From contig OX438748.1 in assembly GCA_949316235.1 (NCBI GenBank), positions 35,086,836 to 35,150,835 on the forward strand: 64,000 nt of DNA. The letters are read 5' to 3'. The notes under the pieces were generated by a model. The model was not told the origin of the DNA and did not search any database. It worked only from the letters and a program-made list of their open reading frames with translations. The translations under genes and the position numbers were made by a program. Within the stretch, counting starts at the first letter, position 1, and each line of letters starts with the position of its first letter. Below are positions 1 to 10,309 of the stretch, piece by piece. This DNA is from Oegoconia quadripuncta. Lineage: Eukaryota; Arthropoda; Insecta; Lepidoptera; Autostichidae.

Positions 1-547
1 GAAGCTTAACGGAAAACTCGTATGCAGACCTTTTGATATCAAAGGTCGCTTGTTTTTTGCAATCTCGTGTACCTGTTGATAACGATATCGTCACTGTAAA
101 CAGAAACGCTAAAGTTATTTTATACGTCATTGTTAGAGTTAAGTCACTGGCACTTCAGAACACCATGCAGCGGTAACTTCGAACGAGCAATGTGAATGGA
201 AAATACGTCTTATCGTCCAATAAATGTCTACTAAACTAAATCTAAACGCATAATGCATAAATACATTGGCGTTAATTTAAAAATAGCCATGATAGGAGTG
301 ATGTCATATACATAAATTTTTATTACGCAGGAAGTTAACGAGCGACACAGGTAGTAGGAACGATTTATGACGTTTTGCAAAACAACCAAAGTACTTGTTT
401 TCATTTGCTTTAGCCAAGGATAATTAGCACTTGTCCCACTTATAGAAGCACACATTGCCACACGTTCAGAGATAAAACCCGGCTCTTGACGCTATTGGAC
501 AAAATTTAAAATTTAAATGAAACAATAATTGTTCTAATACTACGATC
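1..547. other. intergenic, nothing recognised
   Basis: AT-rich sequence with no open frame that looks coding and no recognisable repeat until the SINE that starts near 548. Confidence 0.5.
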
Positions 548-800
548 ATCTTCAACATCAGCCCGTAAACATCCCACTGCAGGGATATAGGCCTTCCCTC
601 GTATAATGAGGGAGTATAGGCCATAGTCCATCACGCTGGCCCAATGGGCAGATGGGGACTTGACATGCCTTAGAATTTTTATTTCTCAAGCATGCAGGTT
701 TCGTCACTATGTTTTCCTTCGCCGTTTAAGAGCAGTCGGATAAATGTACATAAGTATAAATTAAATATAAAACTCATTGGTACATGGTCTGCTTGGGAAT
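548..800 (-). mobile_element. SINE-D copy, 5' truncated
   Basis: The block carries the SINE-D body seen again at 16255-16532, 23090-23340 and around 34880-35392. It includes the CCCACTGCAGGGATATAGGC and TTAAGAGCAGTCGGATAAATG segments, and ends near the GGTACATGG segment that lies close to the tRNA-like head in complete copies. It lies on the minus strand. The A/B-box head is incomplete, so this copy is probably inactive. Confidence 0.7.
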
Positions 801-848
801 ACTAATAATATTGGTCTACCGAGGACCACAATAAAACATTTTTATTCT

Positions 849-890
849 ATTACTGATGGAAAGAAAGAAGAAAGAAAGAAACTGTTTATT
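849..890. repeat. AAAG/AAG microsatellite
   Basis: Simple purine-rich run of AAAG and AAG units. Confidence 0.7.
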
Positions 891-960
891 CGGCAATTCG
901 ACACATTTCCATCTGATGGGTACTCTATTCTTCTACAAAAAATCAGGAACCTTTAAATTA

Positions 961-1227
961 TACAGGGTGTAACGGTTAAGTGTAGTCATATTTTAAGGGC
1001 TTGTTCTACCCATCAATACGAACAACTTTTACTATGGGGGCAACTTCGAAATCGCGAAAAAAAAATCAGCTGTTTCATACATTGCATCGGGAGGTTATTG
1101 AAATTTTCTATGGAACAGCTGATTTTTTTTTCGCGATTTCGAAGTTGCCCCCATAGTAAAAGTTGTTCGTATTGATGGGTAGAACAAGCCCTTAAAATAT
1201 GACTACACTTAACCGTTACACGGTGTA
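961..1227. mobile_element. foldback element with about 119-bp arms
   Basis: The left arm 961-1079 and right arm 1109-1227 are nearly perfect reverse complements, with one mismatch near the loop and two near the outer ends. They are separated by a 29-nt loop. The outer edge reads TACAGGGTGTAAC. Foldback MITEs have this structure. Near-identity of the arms implies recent insertion or gene conversion. No transposase is present. Confidence 0.8.
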
Positions 1228-1240
1228 TAAAGTTACACCA

Positions 1241-1733
1241 CAAAAATTATACGTTACGTAAACCAAAGCGACGCGGCATGAGTTGATTATCAAAATGAAA
1301 TAAAAATTATACGTTAAGTAAACCACAGCGCGGCGGCATGAGTTGATTTTCAAAATGAAATAAAAATTATACGTTAAGTAAACCACAGCGCGGCGGCATG
1401 ATTTGATTGTCAAAATGAAATAAAAATTCTAGGTTAAGTAAATCACAGCGCGGCGGCATGAGTTGATTGTCAAAATGAAATAAAAATTATACGTTAAGTA
1501 AACCTCAGCGCGGCGGCATGAGTTGATTGTCAAAATGAAATAAAAATTACAGGTTAAGTAAACCACAGCGCGGCGGCATGAGTTGATTGTCAAAATGAAA
1601 TAAAAATTATACATTAAGTAAACCACAGCGCGGCGGCATGAGTTGATTGTCAAAATGAAATAAAAATTATAGGTTAAGTAAACCACAGCGCGGCGGCATG
1701 AGTTGATTGTCAAAATGAAATAAAAATTCTAGG
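1241..1733. repeat. 60-bp tandem satellite, about 8 copies
   Basis: Unit of exactly 60 bp, containing AAACCACAGCGCGGCGGCAT followed by GAGTTGATTGTCAAAATG. Copies differ by a few substitutions. Because 60 is divisible by three, the minus strand stays open with a 20-residue period. That frame is an artefact of the repeat, not a gene. The array begins about 15 bp after the foldback element at 961-1227, so both may belong to one mobile unit. Confidence 0.9.
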
Positions 1734-2200
1734 ACTACATTATGGATATCATAGAAAAGGGCTCATCATGAGGATTCTCAAAATGTATATTCCAAGTGAA
1801 ATGAGCAGCAGACATGTGGAGAGCTTTAAATCTAATTGGCATTTCCTTCTTTTTAGTTGGCAACAGGCTTTTAATTTTTTTATAGGGTGTTTTTTCTATT
1901 CTGTCAGTGCTTATCTTGCCAATTGTGCATAAAAAGGCATTTTTCAAAATGTACAGTTTTTCGCTTACACCACCACATACGTAAGCGCGGAGGGAAGTTT
2001 ACATATTTTCCCCCTAGGTCGTCTGGATCGTGATGCAATCAGGGACAAACCGTAATGAAATTCAATTTATATTACGTACATACTAATCTATATTCTATGG
2101 ATGTCCAGTTATCGACAACGTGCCGAGAGTATATCTATCAGTAATTATCAGACGCCCTTTTTTGTACTGTAGATTTTAATCAATGTACAATGCAGTAAAG
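1734..2200. other. intergenic, unassigned
   Basis: A minus-strand open frame (1735-1947, Lys-rich) lies here but matches no family I recognise and has no clear promoter or splice context. I treat it as non-coding or transposon-derived. Confidence 0.4.
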
Positions 2201-2360
2201 TTGTATGAAAATTCATGACAGCACTTTTTTATTTGTAGTCAATCAAAATGAGACCAAAAAGTTTGATTATAAAAGTTGTAGGCACTCGTCGAAAGACATT
2301 CAAATTAAGAACAATCTTCATTCACCGAGTGCAGCAGCTTGTTCTAAATTAGAATTTCAA
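2201..2360 (+). repeat. dispersed repeat shared with 47.3-47.5 kb
   Basis: The segment around AGACCAAAAAGTTTGATTAT through AAATTAAGAACAATCTTC reappears inverted near 47340-47460. Probably an old non-autonomous DNA transposon. Confidence 0.5.
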
Positions 2361-2867
2361 AAAAAAAAAACAAAATAGTCCGCTTAATTATCGCGGGTTT
2401 CAGTGAAAAGTTACATAAAAGATTTCATACATGTACATGGAAGAGATCTCTTAAAGAGATAAGTCCTCCTTTGTACATGACCTATTGTTTGTACTCTGTT
2501 ATATGTAATTTGTTGGTGCAATAAAGAATATTGATGTATAAATAAAAGTGAAATTTAGCCTAATTCAAAAAAGGAATAATATATTTTGGTATTTCATACA
2601 AACTTTTAAGTTCAAAATCGAAATGAATGAAACTTTATAAGCATAAAGTACGTACATAGATATAAAAAGTTGGTACATAATATTTTCGAAAAATAGTAGA
2701 ACAACTAAATTAACTAACTGAAAAAATGCAATATATTGTTTTAAATTCGATATTTTGAAAACTTCTTTTCTACTATCTTGTTAGATCTGTGTAACCTGTT
2801 TATATAAAGTTTCATTAGAATCGGTCTATTCCTTACGGATAATTTGAACTTAAAAGATTGTATGAAA

Positions 2868-2945
2868 CGCCTGTTCGGTGTAGTGGTGAGAAACTCTGAC
2901 CACTATACCGAAACGTCGCGGGTACGAATCCCGCTAGGGGCACAA
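2868..2945 (+). mobile_element. SINE-C head fragment
   Basis: tRNA-like head with a B-box (GGTACGAATCCCGCTAGGGG) preceded by GTTCGGTGTAGTGGTGAG. It matches the heads at 22316, 52985(-), 55775(-) and 29103. Only the head is present; the body resumes near 3431. Confidence 0.6.
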
Positions 2946-3430
2946 TAATCTACCTGATGACTTCAAGAATAGAAATACTAGGACGTTTAAGAAATTAATT
3001 TTTGGATACTTTTTGGATAAATGCTATTATTCAATACAAGAATTTCTGAATGACAAAACAGAGATATAGTAAGGTAATAAATTGTATTTTTATTTTATTA
3101 GTGTATTTAAATAGCAAGGTATTGATAATGTTCTCTCTTGTTTTTGACATTTTAAAATTATTTACAATTAGAAAACGTGTGCTAGTTGTGATTGTATTTT
3201 GACATTTTAACGCTGTATTTTGACCTTAATTAATTGGAAATTGTATACTTATTGACATTGTAAATTTTATTTGTAACATAATTAATTGAAAATTGTTTAT
3301 TGTATTGCACTACATTTTAAATTTTTATTGACATTTGCACGCCACAACTGGCAGATTGTGATGGAAACATTTTAATTTAAGACCGTTATTGTACCCATGA
3401 TCCTGCAAATAGAGTTTCATTTCATTTCAT

Positions 3431-3790
3431 TTCATGTTTTTATGATGAATACAGACATATGTTCCGAGTTATGGATGTTTTTCATTTACACGTATATGTA
3501 TTTAATTATTTACAAAAAAAAATGTTTAAAAGAGCAACCCTAGAGTTTCTTGCTCGTTCTTCTCTGGTGAGTCAGCTTTGTGAATGAGCAGTAAATTTAA
3601 ATGTAATATTAATATTAATAGTGACGTTTTCAAGTGATAATTTTATCCTATGAAATAAAATATTTTGATTTCATTTGATATGTATTTGTGTAGTTCATCA
3701 ACCATCTAGTATCCATAACACAAGCCTAGATGCTTAATGTGGACCTAGATGGCGCTGTGTGTACGTGCAAAGATATTTGTATTTATTTAT
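3431..3790 (+). mobile_element. SINE-C body, interrupted by a LINE tail
   Basis: SINE-C body from ATGATGAATACAGACATATG to GATGGCGCTGTGTGTACGTG. It is split by a LINE 3' tail at about 3521-3682, so the LINE tail is the younger insertion. Confidence 0.65.
3521..3682 (+). mobile_element. LINE 3' tail (family L)
   Basis: The recurring tail runs from TTTAAAAGAGCAACCCTAGA through ACGTTTTCAAGTGATAATTT to AAATAAAATATTTTGATTT. Other copies are at 5445-5595, 7420-7580(-), 15508-15620(-), 50900-51040 and 54735-54890. It looks like the 3' UTR of a non-LTR retrotransposon whose last ORF2 codons appear in the longer copies. Confidence 0.75.
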
Positions 3791-3929
3791 TATTTAATGC
3801 CGAGTGGGATAAACGCTCTTGACCGATTTTGATAATTATTTTTTCTTTGATAGACAAACGAAAAAAATTATCATCATTGTACATCTAAATAACTTCGTTA
3901 AAGTCAGATTATTAGGTATGTTAGTCCTG

Positions 3930-4035
3930 AATACTTTTTATCCCGATAAAGTGAATAATTCCCGCGGGATAAACAAATTGTCGCGATAAAGCTATTCAAC
4001 GCAGGCGAAGCCGCCGGAAAGCTGGTATTGAATAA
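3930..4035 (-). repeat. dispersed repeat fragment (CAGGCGAAGCCGC end)
   Basis: Contains CCCGATAAAGTGAATAATTC and the terminal ACGCAGGCGAAGCCGCCGG motif that also ends the repeats at 18868-19083 and 19363-19640 (inverted) and, diverged, at 11098. This is a very common lepidopteran repeat edge. Confidence 0.5.
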
Positions 4036-4129
4036 CACTTAAATTACAGTGGCTCTACTTTTTATTTTTGAATTCCAGTTTGGGTATTAGTATCACGTAC
4101 TGTGTGATTGCGGTACATCAGCTAACTCA

Positions 4130-4620
4130 TACATACATACACAATGTCACGCCTGTTTCCCGTAGCGGTAGGCAGAGACCACAGACTTCCACTTGCTACG
4201 ATCCCGACCCACCTCTTCTGCTTCCTTCACTCTCATAAGGTTGTTCATACATGCTCGTCGTTTTAGGGTACTCTTGACTTGGTCTTTCTTTAAGACGTCC
4301 CCGATTTGATCATGCTACGTTCGCCATGGTCTTCCCCTACCAACACTACCATCTACATTTGCTTTGTATATCTCATTCGTAAGTCTTCTTTCATTCATCC
4401 TTTCCACATGTCCAAACCATCTCAGCATACCTTTTTCAATCTTTGTCACTACGTCTTCATTCACACTGCTTAACTTCCTAATTACACTATTCCTGATTCT
4501 ATCTTTCAAAGTCACCCCACTCATACTTCTCAATGATCTCATTTCCACTGCATTTATTCTACTTTCATTCTTCTTTTGCCATACCCAGCATTCATTCATT
4601 CATCCACCAATAATTCGCTA
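4130..4620 (-). mobile_element. RTE-type LINE ORF C-terminus (fragment)
   Basis: Minus-strand translation (about 4315-4599) contains GMLRWFGHVERMNERRLTNE and a GRGRP stretch. These are typical of the C-terminal end of RTE-like reverse transcriptases. The frame is short and no endonuclease or polymerase core is attached, so it is a dead 5'-truncated copy. Confidence 0.75.
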
Positions 4621-5279
4621 TTTAGCTTAGGTACAATGTGATTGACATATCCAAAAGGATAAAAATCCCAAAATAAAGTAAGTAAGTCTAGCGTATTAGT
4701 GGACAGGCGACCTGATAAAGGTCGCGAGGAGTTGCTGGATGCAGGCTGCATCCAACCGGTCACTTTGGTAGTATATGGGAGAGGCCCATGTTCAGCAGTG
4801 AAATTGTCCCATGTAGATTTGGTTGATCTGATGATGCACTCTGGACATAGAGAACCTTGCTGCTGTAGACGGTTGTTTTGCCAATTTACATGATCTCATT
4901 TCCACTGCATTTATTCTACTTTTAGATTACATTTAGCTAACTCATGATGCTATTTTAGCAGTAGAGATATTAACCAATACCTACCTTGCAAACTACCACA
5001 TAATCTAGTTATATCTCATACAAGGTTAGACTTTAATTTGGTTTATTAATATGTTTGTTTGGATTTACCGGCCGGGCCAGTTGCCTTGTGGTGCTGTGGC
5101 TGGCCATCAAGATAAAATCAAGAAAAAATACGACTTATTGAAAGAACTGGTTTGTTACCTCGTCTCAAAATTACTGACCAGCGACAAATCTAGATAAAGA
5201 TGGCGGTGTGACTATTCCAGTAATTATACAATTTTAACTTCCTGTAATCTTAAAGGCCGTGATTTTTTTGCACATCGAT

Positions 5280-5595
5280 AGACATTCAAAATTTGCCTTT
5301 AAATAAATTTAAAGCAATCATAAAACAGAAATTATTAGCAAAAGGCTATTATAAAATCACTGACTATTTGAATGATAAGCAAAACATGGACATAGCTGTC
5401 TTATTATTCATATAATTATCAAATCACAAATTGTAGCCCATAATCTGTTTAAAAGAGCAACCCTAGAGTTTCTTGCTCGTTCTTCTCTCGCTCTATCTCT
5501 CTCTCAGTAAATTTAAATAATATTAATATTAATAGTGACGTTTTCAAGTGATAATTTTATCATATGAAATAAAATATTTTGATTTGATTTGAGAT
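5280..5595 (+). mobile_element. LINE family L, ORF2 end plus 3' tail
   Basis: Plus-strand codons for the LNKFKAIIKQKLLAKGYYK-type end of ORF2, then a stop, then the family L tail ending in AAATAAAATATTTTGATTTG. The same module occurs at 50690-51040 and 54600-54890. Confidence 0.75.
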
Positions 5596-5765
5596 AAAAT
5601 AAAAATGTTTTCTAAGAAATCGGTAGCTTATAACTTAGCTTATTACCCATAGCCTAAAAAAATCCCAATAGACATATTGCCGGTCTAAACTTAGGGTTAA
5701 AGCAAAAAGGTGATGCGACTGCAAGTGCAGTGACGAGTGCCTTTCGTGGCTCAATGTAAACAACA

Positions 5766-5860
5766 ATATGATTAATTAATATGATTAATATATTATTAAT
5801 ATAATTATTATATAATTAATATAATTAATGTAATTAATATGATTAATGTTGTGCTTATAA
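5766..5860. repeat. AT-rich ATTAAT microsatellite
   Basis: Degenerate repeats of ATTAATAT and ATAATTA units. Confidence 0.7.
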
Positions 5861-6021
5861 TTAGATTTTATGTTTTTGTACTGATGCAATTAGACTATGT
5901 TTTATAATTTATTCCATAATTTTATAAATTAATCCTAGTTATTGATAAGTTATTCCATATTTTATAATTTGATTTCATGTTTTTATGTTATATAATTTCG
6001 AACACAATGACATTGTTGACG

Positions 6022-6056
6022 AATAAATACAATACAATACAATACAATACAATACA
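6022..6056. repeat. (AATAC)n pentanucleotide repeat
   Basis: About six tandem AATAC units at the end of an AT-rich block. Such repeats often form the 3' end of a LINE. The next SINE copy starts directly after it. Confidence 0.8.
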
Positions 6057-6327
6057 TAGGGTTTACGAATGGGAGGTCGCGGATTCGATACCCAACGAGG
6101 TAAATGTTTAGTACTCGGTTTGGTTAGTGCCACTTTTCGCCTGGCCAGCTACTACCATCTTACATACAAAACAGCATTGTTAATAACATTGTTGTGTTCC
6201 GGTTGTCACAGATAACATATAGTCCCACAAATAAGATGGAGTTTTCAGGTCTGTACCCTTCGACCTCATCTTCTCTTAAAACAGATGTAATTGAGGTCAA
6301 GTGCTAACCCGTTGTGCTATAAAAAAA
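6054..6327 (+). mobile_element. SINE-A copy, diverged
   Basis: B-box-like GGATTCGATACCCAACGAGG, then the SINE-A body (TTGTTGTGTTCCGGTTGTCA) and an A-rich tail. Several substitutions and deletions compared with other copies mark it as old. Confidence 0.65.
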
Positions 6328-6504
6328 GGTGAAAGGTAACGCACTAAACGCGATGGTTTATATCATTGTCACTGTCCACTGTACTAAGCACTGTCCGTGT
6401 GTAAATCGGGCTTTATTCAAGTCCATAGATAAGTTACGGCCTACTGCCACACATTTGACATTCTCAGGTAGGTATAAAAAACAAATTAAACTGGCAATGA
6501 TGCT

Positions 6505-6815
6505 TCAACAACATTGGGTTTACGATTCGAAGGTAGCGGGTTCGATCCCCAGCGGGGTACATGTTTAAGTACTCGGTTTGGTTGATGGTAGGGCATTTTA
6601 AATGTCCGCCTGGCTAGCTACCACCATCTTATCTAAATCTGCCGCCAAGCAGCAATGTTAATAGCATTGTTGTGTTCCGGTTGTCAGAGAGAAGATAGCC
6701 AGTCCCCCAAATGCGTTGGGGTTTCCGGGTCAGTACGCTTCCTCCTTCGACCTCATCATCACTTAACATCAGGTGGTGATTGAAGTCAAGTACCAACCCG
6801 TTATGCATAAAAATA
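6505..6815 (+). mobile_element. SINE-A copy
   Basis: B-box GGTTCGATCCCCAGCGGGG, then CGGTTTGGTTGATGGTAGGG, GCCGCCAAGCAGCAATG and the terminal block AACATCAGGTGGTGATTGAA. It is part of the 760-bp inverted duplication shared with 21107-21870. Confidence 0.8.
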
Positions 6816-7268
6816 ATAATTTTTGCCATAGACTCGAAAAGAAGAAGGAGGCTAGCCAGTGACGCTTCTACCCAACCCTGGCCCAAGGTGTCAAAAAACC
6901 TCAGTTTACTTAGTCGCCTTAACCCATGGGAGATAATAGATTTGATCTCTACTCTGCTGTTGACCGGCATATCGCTCTCGCTTGAAAATCTACGATCGAG
7001 TCCTATGTTCAGCAGTTGGTCATCCTGGTTGGCTATTCTGTAATTTCGTCGTTATAGCCATCGATAGATTACTGTGATTGGTTAATTGGTTTGACGACCG
7101 ATTGGTGTAGTGGATAGTGACCCTATCAGCGAAACCAACGGTTGCGGGTTCGAATCCCGCGACGGGTAAATGTTTGTGTGATGAATATGAACATTTATTC
7201 CTGAGTCATGGATGTTTATATAAATATTTATGTATGTTTATCCGTTATCTAGTATCCATAGTACAAGC
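6511..7268 (+). repeat. 760-bp segment, inverted copy at 21107-21870
   Basis: A composite of SINE-A, about 290 bp of spacer and most of SINE-B. It recurs in opposite orientation 14 kb away with only scattered differences. The spacer itself is not SINE sequence, so the similarity is not two independent SINE insertions. Confidence 0.8.
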
Positions 7269-7335
7269 TTTGCTTATAGTTTGGAACTAGATGATTGGTG
7301 TAAGTGTCCGAAATATTTATTTTAAATTTTAAATT
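7093..7335 (+). mobile_element. SINE-B copy
   Basis: Head CGACCGATTGGTGTAGTGG, B-box GGTTCGAATCCCGCGACGGG and body ATCCGTTATCTAGTATCCAT. Also present at 19096-19345, 21107-21285(-), 22776-23017(-) and, truncated, 40178-40310. Confidence 0.8.
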
Positions 7336-7419
7336 GGTTAACCCATTCCTCGCTCGACAATTTAAGGTTTTCTCATTGGTTAATATTATTGATGAAGTTA
7401 CATGATTAGGGTGATAAAA

Positions 7420-7860
7420 TCAAAATCAAAAAATATTTATTTCGTAGGATAAACATTATCACTTGAAAAGACATTTTTTATTAAAGTTTTTGGCATTATT
7501 GCTCATTCATAAAGCTGATTCCCCAGAGAAGAACGAGCAAGAAACTCAAGGGATGCTTATTTAAAATAAGTTTGGGTTACAATTATATTATATTGTATAA
7601 TTAGACTGAATATCGCCGAGCGGTCTATGTCCATGCTTGCTTATCATGCAGATAGTCAGATATTTTGGTAGCCTTTGGTAAATAATGTCTGTTTTATGAT
7701 GGTTTTGAATTTATTTAAAGGTAAATTTTGAATGTCCACTGGAACCTTATTATAAAAGCGTATACATTTGCCCCTTAAATGACTTAGTAACATTGTGTAA
7801 ACGGCTGACATGAACAGCAAGTTTATTTGTATATTTGGTTTTAACATTATGTATATCACT
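7420..7860 (-). mobile_element. LINE family L, ORF2 end plus tail
   Basis: The minus strand encodes CIRFYNKVPVDIQNLPLNKF before a stop (about 7656-7859), followed by the family L 3' tail (7580 down to 7420). The frame shows that the element encodes protein up to its tail. The RT core is missing. Confidence 0.75.
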
Positions 7861-7999
7861 ATTTTTCTTAAACGATTCTAGATTTTTTCTTACATACATT
7901 AAGTTTTTGTATTTGCGTTTGGTTTTAAGGTTATTAAGGTTTGGTTTTTGCGATATATTTCTGGAATTAGGATTCTCTCAAATTTCATGGCCGCTACAC

Positions 8000-8030
8000 G
8001 ATAAATTACGCCAAACTGTAACCTCAGTTC
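8000..8030 (+). promoter_or_regulatory. possible core promoter of the serpin gene
   Basis: A TATA-like ATAAAT near 8001 lies about 25 nt upstream of TCAGTT at 8024-8029. TCAGTT matches the arthropod initiator, with its A at 8026. This would give a 5' leader of about 107 nt before the ATG at 8133. The spacing fits; AT-rich DNA makes chance matches possible. Confidence 0.35.
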
Positions 8031-8132
8031 AACTCTGCTATCTCAGCCAGGTCAGTAGCGATAACTTGTTCACAAAATTAATTAGTTTCTTTAACAATAC
8101 CAGTTGCCTAACCGTAGCGGCTCGATGCAGAC

Positions 8133-9341
8133 ATGGCGAAACTCATAACGTCATTTATAACCCTTGCATTGATACCCTTAATAAGTGGTCAGTGCACTGT
8201 AGAAAACGCTGGGAGATACTTAAGTAGGTCAGTATACGACTTCTCTACTGAGTTCATCTCGCGGATAGCTCAGGAAACAGATAACCATTTTGTTACATCA
8301 GCCCTTTCACCATGGGCTCTAATTGCGACAATATCTCTTGGAGCTAACGATGAAACTTTAGAAGAAATAGAAAAGGTTCTAAGACTACATCCACACGATT
8401 GTTTCAATAAGAAATACTTCCAAATCATCAAGAATATTACATCGGCCAGTGATGAAACGACACTGGAAAGAAGTTCTAGCTTATTCGTCGACAGCAATAT
8501 TCCGCTGAAAGATATCTTTAAAAACAGAGTGCTTCGAACCGAAGTGACTAATATCGAAGAGCTAAGATTTGAAAATTCTGACACAGTCGCTGCATATATC
8601 AACGATTATGTTAGCAGATCTACAAGAGGACAAATAGATGACATTGTATCTCCATCTGACTTGGAAGAAGAATACGTTATATTAATAGATGCTCTATACT
8701 TTAAAGGAACATGGCATACACAATTCTCTACATCGGAAACAGAAGTTAGCGCGTTTTATGATGACAAGGGAAAACAGATTGGTGACGTATATCTAATGTT
8801 CGCACAGATGCAGGCAAAAGTGGCCTATATTAAGCAAATTGAAGCTAAAGTATTAGAACTTCCATATGGAGCGAATAACAGATTCTCTATGCTTTTCCTC
8901 CTGCCTGATAATGACGTTCCAGTGTTCAGAGTGTTGGATGACCTCAAGAAAATAAGTCTCCGTTCTATTTTATCTTTGTTGAGAGAACAAATTGTGTCTG
9001 TTCAAATTCCAAGATTCAAAATCAGTTCGGACATGGATAATCTGAAGGAACTACTGATAGATATGGGACTGATAACGATGTTTGATAGTACTGCGGCGAA
9101 ATTCACTGACATTTCCAATTACGACCTGTATATTTCGAGTTTTATTCAGAAAGCTACCATTGAGGTTACTGAAGAGGGGACGGTGGCTAGCGCAGCAACA
9201 GAAGCAATACTTGTGGGAAGATCGTTGAATATGGATGTGAATGAATTTAATGCAAACAAACCATTCATATTCATGATAATAGATCGCGAGACAGAATTGG
9301 CGCTATTCACTGGTGCATACTCGAAACCTAACCTTTTCTGA
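8133..9341 (+). CDS. secreted serine protease inhibitor (serpin), single exon
   Basis: Full-length 402-residue serpin, the usual family size, in one uninterrupted exon. The ATG (GCAGACATGG) starts a signal peptide: basic Lys3, hydrophobic residues 4-17, probable cleavage after Gly19. Near the C-terminus the hinge EEGTVASAATEA (347-358) has the small residues needed for loop insertion in inhibitory serpins. Counting the canonical 17 residues from the hinge puts P1-P1' at Arg363-Ser364, which predicts inhibition of trypsin-like proteases such as clip-domain enzymes of immune or clotting cascades. The serpin signature FNANKPFIFMI follows. The GRSLN around the scissile bond resembles that of vertebrate antithrombin. 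It is the only gene between repeat blocks. The missing introns could reflect a retrocopy, but there is no A-tail or decay, and a polyadenylation signal follows the stop. The target protease is inferred, not shown. Confidence 0.95.
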   Translation: MAKLITSFITLALIPLISGQCTVENAGRYLSRSVYDFSTEFISRIAQETDNHFVTSALSPWALIATISLGANDETLEEIEKVLRLHPHDCFNKKYFQIIKNITSASDETTLERSSSLFVDSNIPLKDIFKNRVLRTEVTNIEELRFENSDTVAAYINDYVSRSTRGQIDDIVSPSDLEEEYVILIDALYFKGTWHTQFSTSETEVSAFYDDKGKQIGDVYLMFAQMQAKVAYIKQIEAKVLELPYGANNRFSMLFLLPDNDVPVFRVLDDLKKISLRSILSLLREQIVSVQIPRFKISSDMDNLKELLIDMGLITMFDSTAAKFTDISNYDLYISSFIQKATIEVTEEGTVASAATEAILVGRSLNMDVNEFNANKPFIFMIIDRETELALFTGAYSKPNLF

Positions 9342-9357
9342 GACTGATTTTTCTTGC

Positions 9358-9363
9358 AATAAA
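9358..9363 (+). terminator. serpin polyadenylation signal AATAAA
   Basis: Canonical AATAAA starting 17 nt after the serpin stop codon. This gives a very short 3' UTR. Confidence 0.7.
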
Positions 9364-9459
9364 ATTTTTAATGAACAGCTTTTTATTTTTATTACACCAC
9401 CACTACCACAGAGTAAATAGGAAAATTTAAATTATACTTAATCAATGGACTTCCAAATG

Positions 9460-10185
9460 TAGGCTAGTGGCTTACCTATGACGAATGCGATTTTTTTTTC
9501 CAATTTTAATTGTTCGAAAACGTTTCCCATATTTTTGTTTTCTATATGTTTCATTTCACCGAAAATGCATTTTACAGACTTCAAACTTCAAACTTCAAGC
9601 ATTTATTTCAACGTAAGATACATGATATCATTTGTTGAATGTCAATTTAAATCTATTGGAAATAAAAATAAGGCTTAAGCATTTTTCGGTCAGTCAGTAT
9701 GTACAAGCTACCACCGCTTCGGAAAGGGAAATCATCTTTGGGAAAGGAAGCGGCGCAAGAAACCCACAGGATCATTTTTCTTTTCTTTTCTTTTTTCGAA
9801 TGTACGATATTCAAATGTTTTATTTTATTTATTTACATATGTTCTAAACCTAACCAGCTGTGTCGGGGTGCTCCGACCCATATTGCTCGCTCGCTACGCA
9901 CGCTCGCTACAGATAGGGGTTGTCTAGAAAAAGTAACTTCGAGATAAAGTAATTCTAGTAATTTAAATTATGGTAAGTAAAACATCTGTCAAACATCAAA
10001 AAGTAGTTCTGATAATCGGTTAACCGTTTTTCTAGTATGTGAACCATATATAAAATAAGTTTACGAGAAAAAAAGTTGTACAAAATAATCACTCTGGCAA
10101 TTTAAATTTCTTATTACCGTTTTCGAACAATTGAAATTCGATCAAAAAAATTTCGAGAGTATGATAGGTTACCAGGCTAGTGAAA
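9460..10185. mobile_element. non-autonomous DNA element, about 720 bp, with nested insertion
   Basis: The ends form imperfect inverted repeats built around TCCAATTTTAATTGTTCGAAAACG. A second copy lies inverted at 26175-26700. In this copy a LINE/SINE 3' piece (9587-9790) interrupts the body. No transposase frame is present. Confidence 0.6.
9587..9790 (+). mobile_element. LINE/SINE 3' fragment (family M)
   Basis: The CTTCAAGCATTTATTTCAAC through CTACCACCGCTTCGGAAAGG block recurs at 51111-51290 and inverted at 22195-22300. Inserted into the DNA element at 9460-10185. Confidence 0.6.
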
Positions 10186-10309
10186 TGCTAATCGTGAATT
10201 TCATCGAAAACAAATGTTGTTATAGTAATGTCGTGTAGTGAGTCTCTACTGGACCGCGATTCTCGAGCATGCATATTTCATTGTCGACGGAAATCCATAG
10301 GTTTGTCAC

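Noticed and set aside
1216..1713. Two minus-strand open frames repeating a 20-residue motif
   Set aside because: They follow the 60-bp satellite exactly (60 is 20 codons). The repeat period, not coding selection, keeps the frame open.
2868..2945. Possible tRNA gene from the B-box and pairing
   Set aside because: The same head occurs in many SINE-C copies and does not fold into a full cloverleaf. The SINE-A, B and D heads were rejected for the same reason.
6629..6970. 113-residue minus-strand open frame, also found at 21399-21740 on the plus strand
   Set aside because: Both copies lie across SINE-A and the duplicated spacer. Open-frame conservation reflects recent duplication.
7835..8227. 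Plus-strand open frame overlapping the start of the serpin
   Set aside because: It is in another frame and shows no domain. The serpin frame has the signal peptide and the complete fold.
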